64,000 nucleotides of DNA from Sphingorhabdus lacus (lineage in GTDB: Bacteria; Pseudomonadota; Alphaproteobacteria; Sphingomonadales; Sphingomonadaceae): positions 930,001-994,000 of the forward strand of contig NZ_CP035733.1 in NCBI RefSeq assembly GCF_009768975.1, written 5' to 3'. The position numbers were made by a program, and so were the translations under genes. The stretch's first letter is position 1. Every line of letters starts with the position of its first letter. The notes under the pieces are model-generated. The model saw only the letters and a program-made list of their open reading frames with translations, had not been told where the DNA came from and ran no database searches. Positions 1 to 10,759 of this stretch are shown here, one piece after another.

Positions 1-271
1 TCAGCGAGATGGCGGCGGCGAAGTAGATCAATATTTTGGCAAAATTGCCAAAGGCATCGTTGCCGATCAGACCGTCAAACGCCAAGGCATCGGTACCTGC
101 CGCCATAAACTGGACTACATAGGCACCAGCGCCAACCAGCGCAGCAACGGCCAAGATACTCGCCAACCGGCCAGCTTCGCTCCGCCATGCAGAAAGAAGC
201 AGCAAGACCAGAGCGGAAAAGCTGAGAATAACCTCGGGACGAACGAGGAAAAGTGAAGCATTAAGGTCCAT
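1..271 (-). CDS. nuoN: NADH-quinone oxidoreductase subunit N (partial, left edge)
   Basis: Only the N-terminal 90 residues are present; the gene continues beyond base 1. Reading begins [20 protein letters not shown] and continues with hydrophobic helices, as expected for the antiporter-like membrane subunit NuoN of complex I, which helps pump protons in the membrane arm. The ATG overlaps the nuoM stop codon (TAATG), so it is the last visible gene of the nuo operon. Identity follows from position after nuoL and nuoM and from the N-terminal sequence style; the conserved NuoN lysines lie outside the window. Confidence 0.9.
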   Translation of the reverse strand, partial: MDLNASLFLVRPEVILSFSALVLLLLSAWRSEAGRLASILAVAALVGAGAYVVQFMAAGTDALAFDGLIGNDAFGNFAKILIYFAAAISL

Positions 272-1836
272 TAGTGGTGGCTCCCCTCAGCCTTGTTCTT
301 TTCTTCGCCATGGCCCCCGACCCGATATTTGGCCGTGGTAGGATCATTGGCCTTCAATTTGCTGTCCCCAGCAGGTGCCGCACGTTCAATGCGAGCGACA
401 ATCGTTGCAACATCGCGGCGGATCGGAGCCAGGAAACTTTCGGGATAGACGCCCATCCAGAGCACAGCCGCAGCGATCGGCGCGAGCAACCACATCTCCC
501 GACCATCAATGTCAGACATTGCCGCCGCATCGGCGTTTTTCTGTTCGCCAAAGGCAATCCGGCGATAGAGATACAGCATATAGCCCGCACCCAAAATGAT
601 GCCTGTTGTTGCGATCAAGGTCGCCCAGGTCGAAACCTTATAAGCCCCCGCCAGCGACAGGAACTCGCCCACAAAGCCACTGGTTCCTGGAAGCCCTACG
701 CTCGCCATTGTGAAGAGCATGAAGAGCAGTGCATATTTGGGCATATTGATGCTCAACCCACCATAACGGTTGATTTCGCGGGTATGCAGCCGGTCATAGA
801 TCACCCCGACGCACAGGAACAACGCGCCCGAGACCAGACCATGGCTCAACATAACGATAATCGCGCCTTCAATACCTTGCTGGTTGAAAGTGAACAGACC
901 CACGGTCACAATTGCCATATGGGCGACGGACGAATAGGCGATCAGCTTCTTCATATCGTTTTGAACAAGCGCAACGAGCGACGTGTACACCACGGCGACC
1001 ATCGACAGGCCGAAAACCAACGGAATGAAGTCCGCGCTCGCTTCCGGGAACATCGGAAGCGAGAAACGCAGGAAGCCATATCCGCCCATTTTCAGCAGGA
1101 CGCCCGCCAAGATCACCGAACCGGCGGTCGGCGCCTGAACGTGGGCATCCGGCAACCATGTGTGGACCGGCCACATCGGCATCTTTACGGCAAAGCTCGC
1201 AAAGAACGCCAGCCAGAGCCATTTCTGCGCCTCGACCGGAAAATCGGTATTAAGCAACGTCGGTATGTCCGCGGTTCCGGCGGTCTGGATCATCCACAAC
1301 ATGGCGATCAGCATTACGACCGAGCCGAGAAGCGTGTAGAGGAAGAATTTATAAGAGGCGTAAATCCGCTCTGCCCCGCCCCAGATGCCGATGATCAGAT
1401 ACATCGGGATCAGGCCGGCTTCAAAGAAGATGTAGAATAACAGCAGATCCTGGGCCGCAAATACGCCAATCATGAGCGTTTCCATCAGGAGAAACGCGGC
1501 CATATACTCACCAACACGCTTTTGTATGGCGTGCCAGCTAGCCCCGATGCAGATCGGCATCAGGAATACCGACAGCATGATGAGCGTCAGGGAAATGCCA
1601 TCAATGCCCAGTTTCCAGCCTATGGGGCCAAACAACTGAAGGCTTTCCACAAACTGCCACTGCGCACCTGCGGGATCATAGCTGACCCACAACCAAGCGC
1701 CCAATGCAAGATTGAATAGAGTTGCGCCTAGCGCCAGCAGACGGGCGGTTTCGGCGCGCGCAAACAGACAGGCGATTGCGGCCACCATCGGGATAGCTAG
1801 CATGATCGAAAGAATTGGGAGTGCTGAGGCGTTCAT
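271..1836 (-). CDS. nuoM: NADH-quinone oxidoreductase subunit M
   Basis: Antiporter-like membrane subunit of respiratory complex I (521 residues, usual length). It is hydrophobic throughout, with the family signatures [20 protein letters not shown] (conserved Glu in a membrane helix), the [22 protein letters not shown] segment and a second conserved region around [10 protein letters not shown]. The C-terminal tail of about 30 residues is polar and charged ([17 protein letters not shown]). Its start overlaps the nuoL stop and its stop overlaps the nuoN start, both as TAATG, indicating translational coupling in one operon. Confidence 0.97.
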   Translation of the reverse strand: MNASALPILSIMLAIPMVAAIACLFARAETARLLALGATLFNLALGAWLWVSYDPAGAQWQFVESLQLFGPIGWKLGIDGISLTLIMLSVFLMPICIGASWHAIQKRVGEYMAAFLLMETLMIGVFAAQDLLLFYIFFEAGLIPMYLIIGIWGGAERIYASYKFFLYTLLGSVVMLIAMLWMIQTAGTADIPTLLNTDFPVEAQKWLWLAFFASFAVKMPMWPVHTWLPDAHVQAPTAGSVILAGVLLKMGGYGFLRFSLPMFPEASADFIPLVFGLSMVAVVYTSLVALVQNDMKKLIAYSSVAHMAIVTVGLFTFNQQGIEGAIIVMLSHGLVSGALFLCVGVIYDRLHTREINRYGGLSINMPKYALLFMLFTMASVGLPGTSGFVGEFLSLAGAYKVSTWATLIATTGIILGAGYMLYLYRRIAFGEQKNADAAAMSDIDGREMWLLAPIAAAVLWMGVYPESFLAPIRRDVATIVARIERAAPAGDSKLKANDPTTAKYRVGGHGEEKNKAEGSHH

Positions 1837-3875
1837 TATGCTTTCACCATCATCCAGCTAACCGCCGCGACAAGGCCCAAAAGCATGACCAGTGCATAGG
1901 TGTAAAGATATCCCGACTGCATCCGCACAGCCATGCGGCTGCTGAAGTTCACCAACGCGGCGGAACCATTGGGACCATATTTATCAATGATACCAATGTC
2001 CCCCTGCTGCCAGAAAAGGCGGCCGAACCAAAAGGCCGGACGGACGAAAATCAGGTTATAGAGCTCGTCAAAATACCATTTGTTGAGGAAGAAACGGTAG
2101 AGAGGAGCGAACATGGTTGCCACCTTGTGCGGTGCATCGTCGGAGCGCTGGTACATCAGATACGCAATGGCAAGACCGGTCAGCATCGCCACCGTTGACG
2201 ACAATTTCACCCATAGCGGCACTTCATGCATCGCATGCATCAAATGCTCGTTGAAATAGAGCGTGCTGTTGGCCCAGAATTCCTTGCCCGTTTCCGCTTC
2301 AATAAAGCCACCGTGGAACAGAAAGCCTGCAAAAAGAGCGCCGAGGGTCAAGACACCCAACGGAATAAGCATAGGCAGCGGGCTTTCGTGCGGATGATAT
2401 CCAGCGGTGCCGTCTCCATGGTCCCCATGTCCGCCATGATGGGCGTGATCGTCTCCATGATGGTGATCGTCATGAACGGCGTGCTGGATATGCTCCGAGC
2501 CTGCCCAGCGCGGCTTTCCGAAGAAGGTCAGGAACATCAGGCGCCAACTGTAGAAGCTGGTCAACAATGCGGCGATAACGCCAATGGCAAAGCCATACAT
2601 ATGGTAAGTCGATCCGCTGGCAAAGGCAGCCTCAATAATGGCGTCCTTGGAATAGAAGCCCGCAAATCCACCGACACCGACTATGCCCACCCCGGTAATG
2701 GCGAGCGTTCCCGCCATCATTGCCCAAAAGGTCAGCGGGATATGTTTCCGCAGGCCGCCATAATAGCGCATATCCTGTTCATGGTGCATCGCATGGATCA
2801 CCGAACCTGCGCCCAAGAATAGCAACGCCTTGAAGAATGCATGGGTAAACAGATGGAACATCGCGGCGCCATAGGCACCGGTGCCGGCGGCGAAAAACAT
2901 ATAGCCGAGCTGTGAGCAGGTCGAATAGGCGATAACGCGTTTGATGTCGGTCTGGACCAGACCCACTGTCGCGGCAAAAATCGCGGTCGTTGCACCGACA
3001 ATCGTGACGACGTTCAGCGCAAACTGGCTTGTTTCAAACAGCGGCGACAAGCGGCAAACCATGAACACGCCAGCGGTCACCATCGTCGCGGCGTGGATCA
3101 GCGCCGACACAGGTGTCGGGCCTTCCATCGCGTCGGGGAGCCATGTGTGCAGGCCCAACTGTGCCGATTTACCCATCGCGCCGATGAACAGAAGAACGCA
3201 GAGCAGGCTCATCGTGTCCACGCGGTAGCCGAGGAAACCTATGCTCGACCCTACTTTGTCCGGCGCATCTGCGAGGATATCGGGGATCGAAACCGTGCCG
3301 AATAGCCAGAAAACGCCAAAGATACCGAGCATGAAGCCCAAGTCACCAACGCGGTTGACTACAAACGCCTTGATCGCAGCCGCATTGGCGCTGGGTTTCT
3401 TGTACCAGAAACCAATCAGCAAATAGGACGCAAGGCCGACGCCTTCCCACCCGAAGAACATCTGCACCAGATTATTCGCGGTGACCAGCATGAGCATGGC
3501 GAACGTAAAGAGCGACAGATAGGCAAAGAAACGCGGCTGGTCTGGATCTTCCTCCATATAGCCCCAGCTATACAGGTGGACGAGCGCGGATACGGTGGTG
3601 ATAACCACAAGCATGACCGCGGTGAGCGCATCGACGCGCAATTCCCAGTCAAAGGCAAGCGCACCGGACTGGACCCAGGTCATGACCGGTTGGACATATG
3701 CCTTTTCATCACCCGTCAGGAAGCCGATAAAGATCGGCCAGCTCAAAAGGCAGGCTGTAAACAGGCCGGCGGTCGTGATCGTCTTGGCCGCAACCGCACC
3801 GATAAAACGCTGGCCAAGACCCGCGATCAGCGCTGCCAAGAGCGGCAGGAAAACGATGATATGTATCGAAGTCAC
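1836..3875 (-). CDS. nuoL: NADH-quinone oxidoreductase subunit L
   Basis: The largest antiporter-like subunit of complex I (679 residues, GTG start). Family motifs include [47 protein letters not shown] and the [17 protein letters not shown] segment with the channel lysine. The C-terminal part holds the lateral helix and last membrane anchor. A loop at roughly residues 460-500 is unusually rich in histidine ([19 protein letters not shown]), a tract that may bind metal or simply be a linker. It follows nuoK after 7 bases and overlaps nuoM by one base. Confidence 0.97.
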   Translation of the reverse strand: MTSIHIIVFLPLLAALIAGLGQRFIGAVAAKTITTAGLFTACLLSWPIFIGFLTGDEKAYVQPVMTWVQSGALAFDWELRVDALTAVMLVVITTVSALVHLYSWGYMEEDPDQPRFFAYLSLFTFAMLMLVTANNLVQMFFGWEGVGLASYLLIGFWYKKPSANAAAIKAFVVNRVGDLGFMLGIFGVFWLFGTVSIPDILADAPDKVGSSIGFLGYRVDTMSLLCVLLFIGAMGKSAQLGLHTWLPDAMEGPTPVSALIHAATMVTAGVFMVCRLSPLFETSQFALNVVTIVGATTAIFAATVGLVQTDIKRVIAYSTCSQLGYMFFAAGTGAYGAAMFHLFTHAFFKALLFLGAGSVIHAMHHEQDMRYYGGLRKHIPLTFWAMMAGTLAITGVGIVGVGGFAGFYSKDAIIEAAFASGSTYHMYGFAIGVIAALLTSFYSWRLMFLTFFGKPRWAGSEHIQHAVHDDHHHGDDHAHHGGHGDHGDGTAGYHPHESPLPMLIPLGVLTLGALFAGFLFHGGFIEAETGKEFWANSTLYFNEHLMHAMHEVPLWVKLSSTVAMLTGLAIAYLMYQRSDDAPHKVATMFAPLYRFFLNKWYFDELYNLIFVRPAFWFGRLFWQQGDIGIIDKYGPNGSAALVNFSSRMAVRMQSGYLYTYALVMLLGLVAAVSWMMVKA

Positions 3876-3882
3876 TGGATGT

Positions 3883-4188
3883 TTACCCCTTCATCCGGTT
3901 GACATCGTCAACGGCAATGGTGCCGCGACCACGGAAATAGATAACCAGAATGGCAAGCCCGATGGCCGCCTCGCTGGCCGCGACGGTCAGCACGAACATC
4001 GCGAAAATCTGCCCGGTCAGATCGCCCAAGAAAGCGCTGAACGCCACAAGGTTGATATTCACAGCGAGCAAGATCAACTCGATCGCCATCAAGATGATGA
4101 TGACATTCTTGCGGTTCAGGAAAATGCCGAGCACGCCCATCACAAACAGGATGGAGCTGACCACCAGATAATGTTCGATGCCTATCAC
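3883..4188 (-). CDS. nuoK: NADH-quinone oxidoreductase subunit K
   Basis: Small membrane subunit of complex I, 101 residues with three hydrophobic helices. The conserved membrane glutamate lies in the segment [20 protein letters not shown]. The GTG start overlaps the nuoJ stop (GTGA), consistent with coupled translation. Length and sequence match the family; no irregularity seen. Confidence 0.96.
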   Translation of the reverse strand: MIGIEHYLVVSSILFVMGVLGIFLNRKNVIIILMAIELILLAVNINLVAFSAFLGDLTGQIFAMFVLTVAASEAAIGLAILVIYFRGRGTIAVDDVNRMKG

Positions 4189-4805
4189 AGTTCGACCCCC
4201 TGCCCGACCGGTTGATTCACGTTGCGCGTAGCATCCTGTGGACGGCGCATATTCTGGCTGTTGATATTCTGGCCCTTTGTTCCGTGACTACGGCGGTGGG
4301 TCAGAACAATCGCGCCCACCATGGCGACGAGCAGGATCAAACCGGCACTTTCGAACAGGAAGATATATTTGCTGTAGAGCAGATTCCCGATCGCCTCGAT
4401 ATTCGGTACGCGGTCGGACACCGTTGCCGGTCCAGCTTCTGGAATGCCAAGTTTGACCGCACCGGCGCGATAGGCACCGACGCCGAGAATGAGTTCCGCC
4501 ACCAGCACCACCGCCAGCAGTAGCCCAAGCGGTACGTTTTTGACAAAACCGGCCCGCAATTCGGCAAAATCAATGTCGAGCATCATCACGACAAAGAGGA
4601 ACAGCACAGCAACCGCGCCGACATAAACAATGACAAGCAGCATCGCGATAAATTCCGCGCCGATCAGAACCATCAGTCCCGCCGCGTTGAAAAAGGCGAC
4701 AATCAGCCACAGCACGCTGTGCACCGGATTGCGTGCAAAGATCACCATCGCAGCGGACGCGATGAGGATGCTGGCGAAGAGGTAAAATGAGATGACCTGA
4801 ATCAC
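4185..4805 (-). CDS. nuoJ: NADH-quinone oxidoreductase subunit J
   Basis: Membrane subunit J of complex I (206 residues, five hydrophobic segments). It shows the typical [20 protein letters not shown] and [29 protein letters not shown] regions, the latter forming the helix with the pi-bulge near the quinone cavity. The polar C-terminal extension ([19 protein letters not shown]) is typical of alphaproteobacterial versions. GTG start; 12 bases after nuoI. Confidence 0.96.
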   Translation of the reverse strand: MIQVISFYLFASILIASAAMVIFARNPVHSVLWLIVAFFNAAGLMVLIGAEFIAMLLVIVYVGAVAVLFLFVVMMLDIDFAELRAGFVKNVPLGLLLAVVLVAELILGVGAYRAGAVKLGIPEAGPATVSDRVPNIEAIGNLLYSKYIFLFESAGLILLVAMVGAIVLTHRRSHGTKGQNINSQNMRRPQDATRNVNQPVGQGVEL

Positions 4806-4817
4806 AATCCGCGCCCC

Positions 4818-5306
4818 TTATCGATAGGCCGCATCGGCGGCAAGGTTCGCAGCAATCGCGCGTTCCCATTTGTCGCCGTTGGCGAGCAGCTTGTTCTTGT
4901 CATAGAGAAGCTCCTCACGCGTTTCGGTGGCATATTCAAAATTCGGCCCTTCAACGATGGCATCGACGGGGCAGGCTTCCTGACAGAAACCGCAATAGAT
5001 GCATTTCGTCATATCGATGTCGTAGCGCGTGGTCCGGCGGCTGCCGTCTTCACGCGGTTCGGCCTCGATAGTGATTGCTTGCGCCGGACACACTGCCTCG
5101 CACAGCTTGCACGCGATGCAACGCTCTTCACCATTGGGATAACGCCGCAGCGCATGTTCGCCTCGGAAACGTGGGCTAAGCGGGTTCTTTTCAAACGGAT
5201 AGTTCACTGTTGCCTTGGGCTTGAAGAAATATTGCAAGGTCAGCCAATGCGCCTTGACGAACTCCCACAGGGTGAAGGATTTGATGAGATGGGCAATGGT
5301 GGTCAT
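4818..5306 (-). CDS. nuoI: NADH-quinone oxidoreductase subunit I (2 x 4Fe-4S)
   Basis: Peripheral-arm subunit carrying clusters N6a and N6b, which pass electrons towards NuoB and quinone. Two complete ferredoxin motifs are visible: [12 protein letters not shown] and [14 protein letters not shown]. At 162 residues it matches the mitochondrial-type (TYKY) length. The ATG overlaps the nuoH stop (ATGA). All eight cluster cysteines are present. Confidence 0.98.
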   Translation of the reverse strand: MTTIAHLIKSFTLWEFVKAHWLTLQYFFKPKATVNYPFEKNPLSPRFRGEHALRRYPNGEERCIACKLCEAVCPAQAITIEAEPREDGSRRTTRYDIDMTKCIYCGFCQEACPVDAIVEGPNFEYATETREELLYDKNKLLANGDKWERAIAANLAADAAYR

Positions 5307-6484
5307 TTACTGGCCTTTCCAGCCACATTCAGTTCGCTTCTGCAGATGCCATCCCAACGGTTGGCAGGCTTTTCCGCCGTGTAGGTTTTGCCCTTCTCAA
5401 CGTCAGTCACTTGGCTGATGTACATGCGTTCACTGTCTTTGCAGTCATATCGTGTCAGCATCAAATATCCGCTCACCAGAAACATCCAGAACAGCGAGAT
5501 CGGTAGGAATATTTTCCAACCCAGACGCATCAGTTGGTCATAGCGGTAGCGGGGAACAGTGGCCTTTACCCAGGCGAAGATGAAGAACATCACGAGGATT
5601 TTGGCGAAGAACCAGATGATACCTGGTACCATATAGAGGGGCGCCCAATCGACCGGTGGCAGCCATCCGCCCCAGAAGAGGATCGCGTTCAGCGCGCACA
5701 TCAGCAGTACATTGGCATATTCGCCGAGCCAGAAAAGCGCGAAGGCCATCGACGAATATTCGGTCTGGTAACCGGCGACCAGTTCGCTTTCCGCCTCAGT
5801 CAGATCGAATGGCGCGCGCGCGGTTTCGGCCATCGCACTGATAAGGAACATGACCGCAATAGGGAACAGGAGCGGGTTCAGGGCATAAGCGTTGATGAAG
5901 CCAAGCACATGGCCCTTCTGCCCTGCAATGATGCCGCCCATGTTAAATGTGCCCGCCCACAGAACAACGCAGATCAGGATAAAACCAATGGAGACTTCAT
6001 AGGAAATCATCTGCGCGGCGGCGCGCATCGCGGAATAGAAGGGATATTTGGAGTTGGATGCCCAACCCGAAATCACGACGCCGTAGACGCCCAGACTGCT
6101 GATAGCGAGGATGTAGAGCAGACCGACATTGATATCCGCAAGCACGACGCCATCGCCAAAGGGAATAACCGCCCAGGCCATCAACGCCACAGTGAAGGTG
6201 ATGATCGGCGCGATCAGGAACAGGCCCCGGTTCGACGCGCTTGGAATGATCGTTTCCTGCAGGAACACCTTCAAACCGTCGGCGAAGGACTGCAAAATTC
6301 CGAAGGGACCGACTACGTTTGGACCACGACGCAGCGCAAAGGCAGCCCAAAGCTTGCGTTCGCCATAAATGATCAACGCCACAGCGAGCATCAACGGAAA
6401 TGCAATTAGCAAAATTCCCGCGATGGTCGCGGTAAACCACGCACCTTCATAGGACATGCCGAGAGATTGGAAGAAAGAGGTCAT
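5303..6484 (-). CDS. nuoH: NADH-quinone oxidoreductase subunit H
   Basis: Membrane subunit (393 residues) that builds the quinone-binding chamber at the junction of the two arms of complex I. It has the [31 protein letters not shown] segment and the conserved acidic loop [22 protein letters not shown]. After the last membrane helix there is a C-terminal extension of about 45 residues ([20 protein letters not shown]...), polar and longer than in E. coli. ATGA overlap with nuoG. Confidence 0.97.
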   Translation of the reverse strand: MTSFFQSLGMSYEGAWFTATIAGILLIAFPLMLAVALIIYGERKLWAAFALRRGPNVVGPFGILQSFADGLKVFLQETIIPSASNRGLFLIAPIITFTVALMAWAVIPFGDGVVLADINVGLLYILAISSLGVYGVVISGWASNSKYPFYSAMRAAAQMISYEVSIGFILICVVLWAGTFNMGGIIAGQKGHVLGFINAYALNPLLFPIAVMFLISAMAETARAPFDLTEAESELVAGYQTEYSSMAFALFWLGEYANVLLMCALNAILFWGGWLPPVDWAPLYMVPGIIWFFAKILVMFFIFAWVKATVPRYRYDQLMRLGWKIFLPISLFWMFLVSGYLMLTRYDCKDSERMYISQVTDVEKGKTYTAEKPANRWDGICRSELNVAGKASK

Positions 6485-8481
6485 TCCGCAGCCTCCAGAA
6501 ACTCTTCACCATGCACCAATTCGGCCGAGCAACGTTGCATCGTCTCCGACGCGCGGCAGATGGCATTGGTCAGGTAGAAATCCTTCACGGGATAGTCGGC
6601 GATCTTGCCGCTGACGGTGGCGGACAGCTTGGGTTCGCTCCAGCCATAATTGGCCAGACCTTCGACGCCGAGAGCGGGAGCGGCTTTTGCCATTTCGGCG
6701 CGCAACGCGTCGAGGCTATCGAACGGCAAACGCTTGCCGAGCACATCGGAAAGCGCGCGGAAAATCGCCCAATCCTCACGGGCATCGCCGGGCGGGAATA
6801 CCGCACGTTCGCCGCGTTGGACGCGACCTTCGAGGTTCACATAAGTGCCGGACTTCTCGCTATAGGCTGCACCGGGTAGGATAACGTCGGCATGCCGCGC
6901 GCCCTGGTCGCCATGGTGGCCCACATAGACTTTGAACGTTTTGGCAAAGAGGCTATAGTCGACTTCATCCGCGCCGAGGAAGAAAGCCAGTTTTGGCGCT
7001 TTCGCGGCCAAAGCCTTGATGCCACCTTCATAGGCGTAGCCCAGCATCAGGCCGCCCATGCGGGCTGCCGCGAAATGGAGGACGTTGAAGCCATTCCAGC
7101 CATCGCGCACCAACTTGTATTTCTTGGCAAAAGCCAACGCTGCGCCATGCACGCCCTCATACCGCAACGCGCCACCGCCGACGATGATCGCAGGACGCTC
7201 AGCCGCCTTCAATGCATCGGCCAACGCCTTTGGCGCTTTGGTAAGTGTCGATAGATCGTCACCCAGCCACTCGACCTTATAGGTCAGGTCGGTCACCGGA
7301 CCGATCGCAAAAACCTTCGCGCCTTTTTTGCGGACGGCCTTCTGCACGCGAGTGTTCACTAGCGCGGCTTCGCGGCGCAGGTCGCTGCCCACGAGCAGGA
7401 TGATGTCGGCATTTTCAATGCCGGCGATGGTTGTATTGAAATTGACAGCGCTCAGTGACGAAGTGTCATAGGCAAGACCGGTCTGACGCCCTTCGAGCAT
7501 CGCTGCACCTGCCAGTTCACGTGCTGCGAACATCGTTTCGCAATCGACCTGATCACCGGCAAGCACTGCGGCTTCGCCCGACCAATGTGCCTTCACGGCG
7601 TCGAACGCCTCGGCCCAGCTTACGGCGACCAGCTTACCGTCCTTGCGGACATAAGGCTTGTCGAGGCGACGATGGGTTAGGCCATCGACAGCGTGACGGG
7701 TTTTATCCGACGCCCATTCTTCATTCACATCATCGTTGATCCGCGGCAAAGCGCGCAGCACGGCGCGGCCACGGCTGTCGAGACGAATGTTCGTGCCGAC
7801 CGCATCCATGACGTCGATGCTCGGTGTTTTCTTGAGTTCCCAAGGACGGGCTTCGAACGCATAGGGTTTCGATGTCAGCGCGCCCACGGGGCATAGGTCG
7901 ACCACATTGCCGGACAATTCGCTGGTCACCGCACGCTCAAGATAGCTGGTGATCTGCATATTCTCGCCGCGACCAATCGCGCCGATTTCCTCAATGCCGG
8001 CGACTTCTTCGGCAAAGCGGACGCAGCGCGTGCACTGGATGCAGCGGGTCATCACCGTCTTGACGATAGGGCCCATATATTTCTCAGTCACCGCACGCTT
8101 GTTTTCGTCATAGCGCGAGGCACCCCGGCCATAGGCCACAGACTGGTCCTGCAAATCGCATTCACCGCCCTGGTCGCAAATCGGGCAATCGAGCGGGTGG
8201 TTGATCAGGAGGAATTCCATCACCCCTTCCCGTGCCTTTTTGACCATCGCACTGTCGGTCTTAATAATCTGCCCCTCGGTCGCGGGCAGTGCGCAGCTTG
8301 CCTGCGGCTTGGGCGGACCGGGAGCAACCTCCACCAGACACATGCGGCAATTGCCCGCAATGGACAGCCGCTCATGATAACAGAAGCGCGGGATTTCCTT
8401 GCCCGCAAGCTCGCACGCCTGCAGCACGGTCGCGCCAGCGGGGACTTCGATTTCGAGGCCGTCTACAGTGACTTTAGGCAT
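6481..8481 (-). CDS. nuoG: NADH-quinone oxidoreductase subunit G
   Basis: Large iron-sulfur subunit (666 residues). The N-terminus has the 2Fe-2S motif [19 protein letters not shown] followed by a distal cysteine (SCALPA), then the His-ligated N5 site ([18 protein letters not shown]) and a 4Fe-4S motif [16 protein letters not shown]. The rest is a degenerate molybdopterin-oxidoreductase fold without catalytic function. It is shorter than the E. coli protein of about 900 residues, as is usual in alphaproteobacteria. Two bases separate it from the nuoF stop codon. Confidence 0.97.
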   Translation of the reverse strand: MPKVTVDGLEIEVPAGATVLQACELAGKEIPRFCYHERLSIAGNCRMCLVEVAPGPPKPQASCALPATEGQIIKTDSAMVKKAREGVMEFLLINHPLDCPICDQGGECDLQDQSVAYGRGASRYDENKRAVTEKYMGPIVKTVMTRCIQCTRCVRFAEEVAGIEEIGAIGRGENMQITSYLERAVTSELSGNVVDLCPVGALTSKPYAFEARPWELKKTPSIDVMDAVGTNIRLDSRGRAVLRALPRINDDVNEEWASDKTRHAVDGLTHRRLDKPYVRKDGKLVAVSWAEAFDAVKAHWSGEAAVLAGDQVDCETMFAARELAGAAMLEGRQTGLAYDTSSLSAVNFNTTIAGIENADIILLVGSDLRREAALVNTRVQKAVRKKGAKVFAIGPVTDLTYKVEWLGDDLSTLTKAPKALADALKAAERPAIIVGGGALRYEGVHGAALAFAKKYKLVRDGWNGFNVLHFAAARMGGLMLGYAYEGGIKALAAKAPKLAFFLGADEVDYSLFAKTFKVYVGHHGDQGARHADVILPGAAYSEKSGTYVNLEGRVQRGERAVFPPGDAREDWAIFRALSDVLGKRLPFDSLDALRAEMAKAAPALGVEGLANYGWSEPKLSATVSGKIADYPVKDFYLTNAICRASETMQRCSAELVHGEEFLEAAE

Positions 8482-8483
8482 AA

Positions 8484-9779
8484 CTACTCCGCCGCCTCCA
8501 ACATATTGTCACCATGCTTCTCCGCAATCCGACGCTCCATCTCTGGGCGGAAATGCTTGATGAGGCCCTGGATCGGCCAAGCTGCTGCGTCGCCGAGCGC
8601 GCAAATGGTGTGGCCTTCGACCTGTTTGGTAACTTCATATAGCATGTCGATCTCGGACGCCGCCGCATCACCGGTGCGCATACGTTCCATCACACGCCAC
8701 ATCCAGCCTGTGCCTTCACGGCACGGTGTGCACTGGCCGCAGCTTTCATGCTTGTAGAAATAGGACAAGCGCGAAATGGCGCGGACGATGTCGGTGGACT
8801 TGTCCATTACGATGACGGCCGCAGTACCAAGGCCGGAGCCAACTTCCTTGCAGCCGTCGAAATCCATCGGCACGTCCATCATCATGGCCGCCGGAACCAG
8901 CGGAACCGAAGATCCGCCGGGGATCACCGCGAGCAGATTGTCCCACCCGCCGCGCACGCCGCCGCAATGCTTTTCGATCAGCTCACGGAAAGGAATGCTC
9001 ATCGACTCTTCGACGACGCAGGGTTTTTCGACATGGCCCGAAATCTGGAAAAGTTTCGTGCCATGGTTGTTTTCACGGCCAAAGCTTTTGAACCACGCGG
9101 CACCGCGCCGCAGGATGGTCGGAACCACCGCGATGCTCTCCACATTATTCACGGTCGTCGGGCAGCCATAAAGACCGGCGCCTGCCGGGAATGGCGGTTT
9201 CAGGCGCGGCTGGCCTTTTTTGCCTTCCAGACTTTCGATCATGGCGGTTTCTTCGCCGCAAATATAGGCGCCCGCGCCGCGATGGACGAAGACGTCAAAA
9301 TCATAGCCCGATTTGGCGGCATTTTTGCCAAGCAGACCGGCGGCATACGCCTCGGCCACAGCCTTTTCGAGAACCTTGGCTTCGAAAATATACTCGCCAC
9401 GAATGTAGATATAGGCGGCGCGTGCGCGCATTGCGAAACCGGCGATCAGCGCACCTTCGACTAGCTTGTGCGGATCGTGGCGGATGATTTCGCGGTCCTT
9501 GCACGAACCGGGCTCGGATTCATCGGCGTTGATGACGAGGAAGTTGGGACGCTCGGGCGTCGGGGCTTTGGGCATGAAGCTCCACTTCATCCCCGTAGGG
9601 AACCCTGCCCCGCCGCGCCCACGCAGGCCGGAAGCTTTCACTTCTTCGATAATCGCATCCTGCCCGACCTTCATCAGGGCGGCAGTCTTGTCCCAATCCC
9701 CACGCTTCTGCGCTGCTTTCAGGCCGAAATCCTGATAGCCATAGAGGTTCGTAAAAATACGGTCTTTATCGTGGAGCAT
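8484..9779 (-). CDS. nuoF: NADH-quinone oxidoreductase subunit F (NADH/FMN site)
   Basis: NADH-binding flavoprotein subunit, the electron entry point of complex I. Visible are the glycine-rich nucleotide site [16 protein letters not shown], the FMN region [20 protein letters not shown], and the N3 4Fe-4S cluster motif [12 protein letters not shown]. The start chosen is the ATG at 9779 ([14 protein letters not shown], 431 residues) because it overlaps the stop of the preceding small ORF as TGATG; a TTG one codon upstream is possible but less likely. Confidence 0.97.
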   Translation of the reverse strand: MLHDKDRIFTNLYGYQDFGLKAAQKRGDWDKTAALMKVGQDAIIEEVKASGLRGRGGAGFPTGMKWSFMPKAPTPERPNFLVINADESEPGSCKDREIIRHDPHKLVEGALIAGFAMRARAAYIYIRGEYIFEAKVLEKAVAEAYAAGLLGKNAAKSGYDFDVFVHRGAGAYICGEETAMIESLEGKKGQPRLKPPFPAGAGLYGCPTTVNNVESIAVVPTILRRGAAWFKSFGRENNHGTKLFQISGHVEKPCVVEESMSIPFRELIEKHCGGVRGGWDNLLAVIPGGSSVPLVPAAMMMDVPMDFDGCKEVGSGLGTAAVIVMDKSTDIVRAISRLSYFYKHESCGQCTPCREGTGWMWRVMERMRTGDAAASEIDMLYEVTKQVEGHTICALGDAAAWPIQGLIKHFRPEMERRIAEKHGDNMLEAAE

Positions 9780-9916
9780 CAACCCAATCCTCCGAGCATG
9801 AACCAGGCACCGCCCGCAATAATCAGACCGATTACCGCCAGCTTAATGATGCCCGTCAGCAGTTTCCAAGCGACGAATGCGGCGACCAGAACGCCGACCA
9901 AGGGGAGCCATTCCAT
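9779..9916 (-). CDS. Small single-pass membrane protein between nuoE and nuoF
   Basis: A 45-residue [23 protein letters not shown] and onward, ending in [11 protein letters not shown]. It is almost wholly hydrophobic, with two short helical stretches split by the polar TGIIK. Its ATG overlaps the nuoE stop and its TGA overlaps the nuoF ATG, so it sits in perfect translational register within the operon, which is strong evidence that it is a real gene. No function is known to me; an accessory or assembly factor of complex I is an inference from position only. Confidence 0.75.
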   Translation of the reverse strand: MEWLPLVGVLVAAFVAWKLLTGIIKLAVIGLIIAGGAWFMLGGLG

Positions 9917-10584
9917 TACCACTCACCCCGATAATCATGGTTCTTGTCGACCATCGCCTTCAATGTCGTCGGACCGCCATAGGGCTCCACCGTATGCCGT
10001 CCGGGCAATTGCGTCCCAATTTTGGGCTGCTTGCCGTCGGCAAGGTCGCCCAGAATTGCGGTCATGCTGTCATAATCGAGATCTTCGAAATTATCATCGT
10101 TGATCTGGACCATCGGTGCGGAAGAGCAGTTGCCCATGCACTCGACCTCGGTCAGCGTGAACAGGCCGTCAGGCGTGGTCGCGCCTTTGACAAGGCCGCG
10201 GTTTTTGCACGCCGCCATGATATCGTCCGACCCGCGCAGCATGCACGGCGTCGTTCCGCACACCTGTACATGATAGCGGCCAACCGGCGCGAGATTGTAC
10301 ATCGTGTAGAAGGTCGCAACCTCATAGGCGCGCATATAGGGCATGCCGAGATATTGGGCGACATATTCAATGACCGGGACCGGCAGCCAGCCCTGCGTCT
10401 TCGTTTCTTCCCCGACCTGCCGCTGGGCAAGGTCCAGCAGCGCCATAACCGCCGATTGCTGACGCCCAGCAGGGTAGCGGCCGATATAGATATCAGCTTT
10501 CTTCTTATAGTCGGGCGAGAAAGCAAAATTGCCCCACTTTGCGCGGGTTTCTGCTTCGTCAGGGATATGTGCTGCGTCAGCCAT
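9916..10584 (-). CDS. nuoE: NADH-quinone oxidoreductase subunit E (2Fe-2S)
   Basis: Thioredoxin-like 2Fe-2S subunit of the NADH dehydrogenase module. Cluster ligands lie in VCGTTPCMLRG and ECMGNCSSAPMVQIND. The start was placed at the ATG at 10584 ([20 protein letters not shown], 222 residues), because its ATGGCTGA overlaps the stop of the upstream small gene; a longer frame upstream to 10626 would run into that gene. The C-terminal 50 residues extend beyond the E. coli protein, as in other alphaproteobacteria. Confidence 0.96.
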   Translation of the reverse strand: MADAAHIPDEAETRAKWGNFAFSPDYKKKADIYIGRYPAGRQQSAVMALLDLAQRQVGEETKTQGWLPVPVIEYVAQYLGMPYMRAYEVATFYTMYNLAPVGRYHVQVCGTTPCMLRGSDDIMAACKNRGLVKGATTPDGLFTLTEVECMGNCSSAPMVQINDDNFEDLDYDSMTAILGDLADGKQPKIGTQLPGRHTVEPYGGPTTLKAMVDKNHDYRGEW

Positions 10585-10759
10585 GTCGTTCCTTACGTCC
10601 CCAAATTCGTCCGGCATAAGCGCCAAAGGCCATTGCCGCCCCGGTCGAACCGAGTTCTTTCACATTTACGTGGCTATGAAACAGCCAAAGATAGGTCGCC
10701 ACCAGTGCAAATGACCCGAAAAGGGCAGCCGCGATGAACAGGACTTCTCTCAAGATCAC
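10577..10759 (-). CDS. Small membrane protein between nuoD and nuoE
   Basis: A 60-residue ORF with a GTG start that overlaps the nuoD stop (GTGA); its stop overlaps the nuoE start by eight bases. The sequence has one strong hydrophobic helix ([20 protein letters not shown]), a polar middle and a basic end ([11 protein letters not shown]), which by the positive-inside rule suggests a cytoplasmic C-terminus. The perfect operon fit supports expression. I do not recognise a named family; a structural or assembly accessory of complex I is a guess from context. Confidence 0.7.
   Translation of the reverse strand: MILREVLFIAAALFGSFALVATYLWLFHSHVNVKELGSTGAAMAFGAYAGRIWGRKERHG

Noticed and set aside
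274-1440. 388-codon plus-strand frame opposite nuoM
   Set aside because: Antisense shadow of a clearly coding gene, with Arg/His/Gln-rich composition and no motifs.
5534-6409. 291-codon plus-strand frame opposite nuoH
   Set aside because: Antisense shadow of nuoH; no ribosome site or family features.
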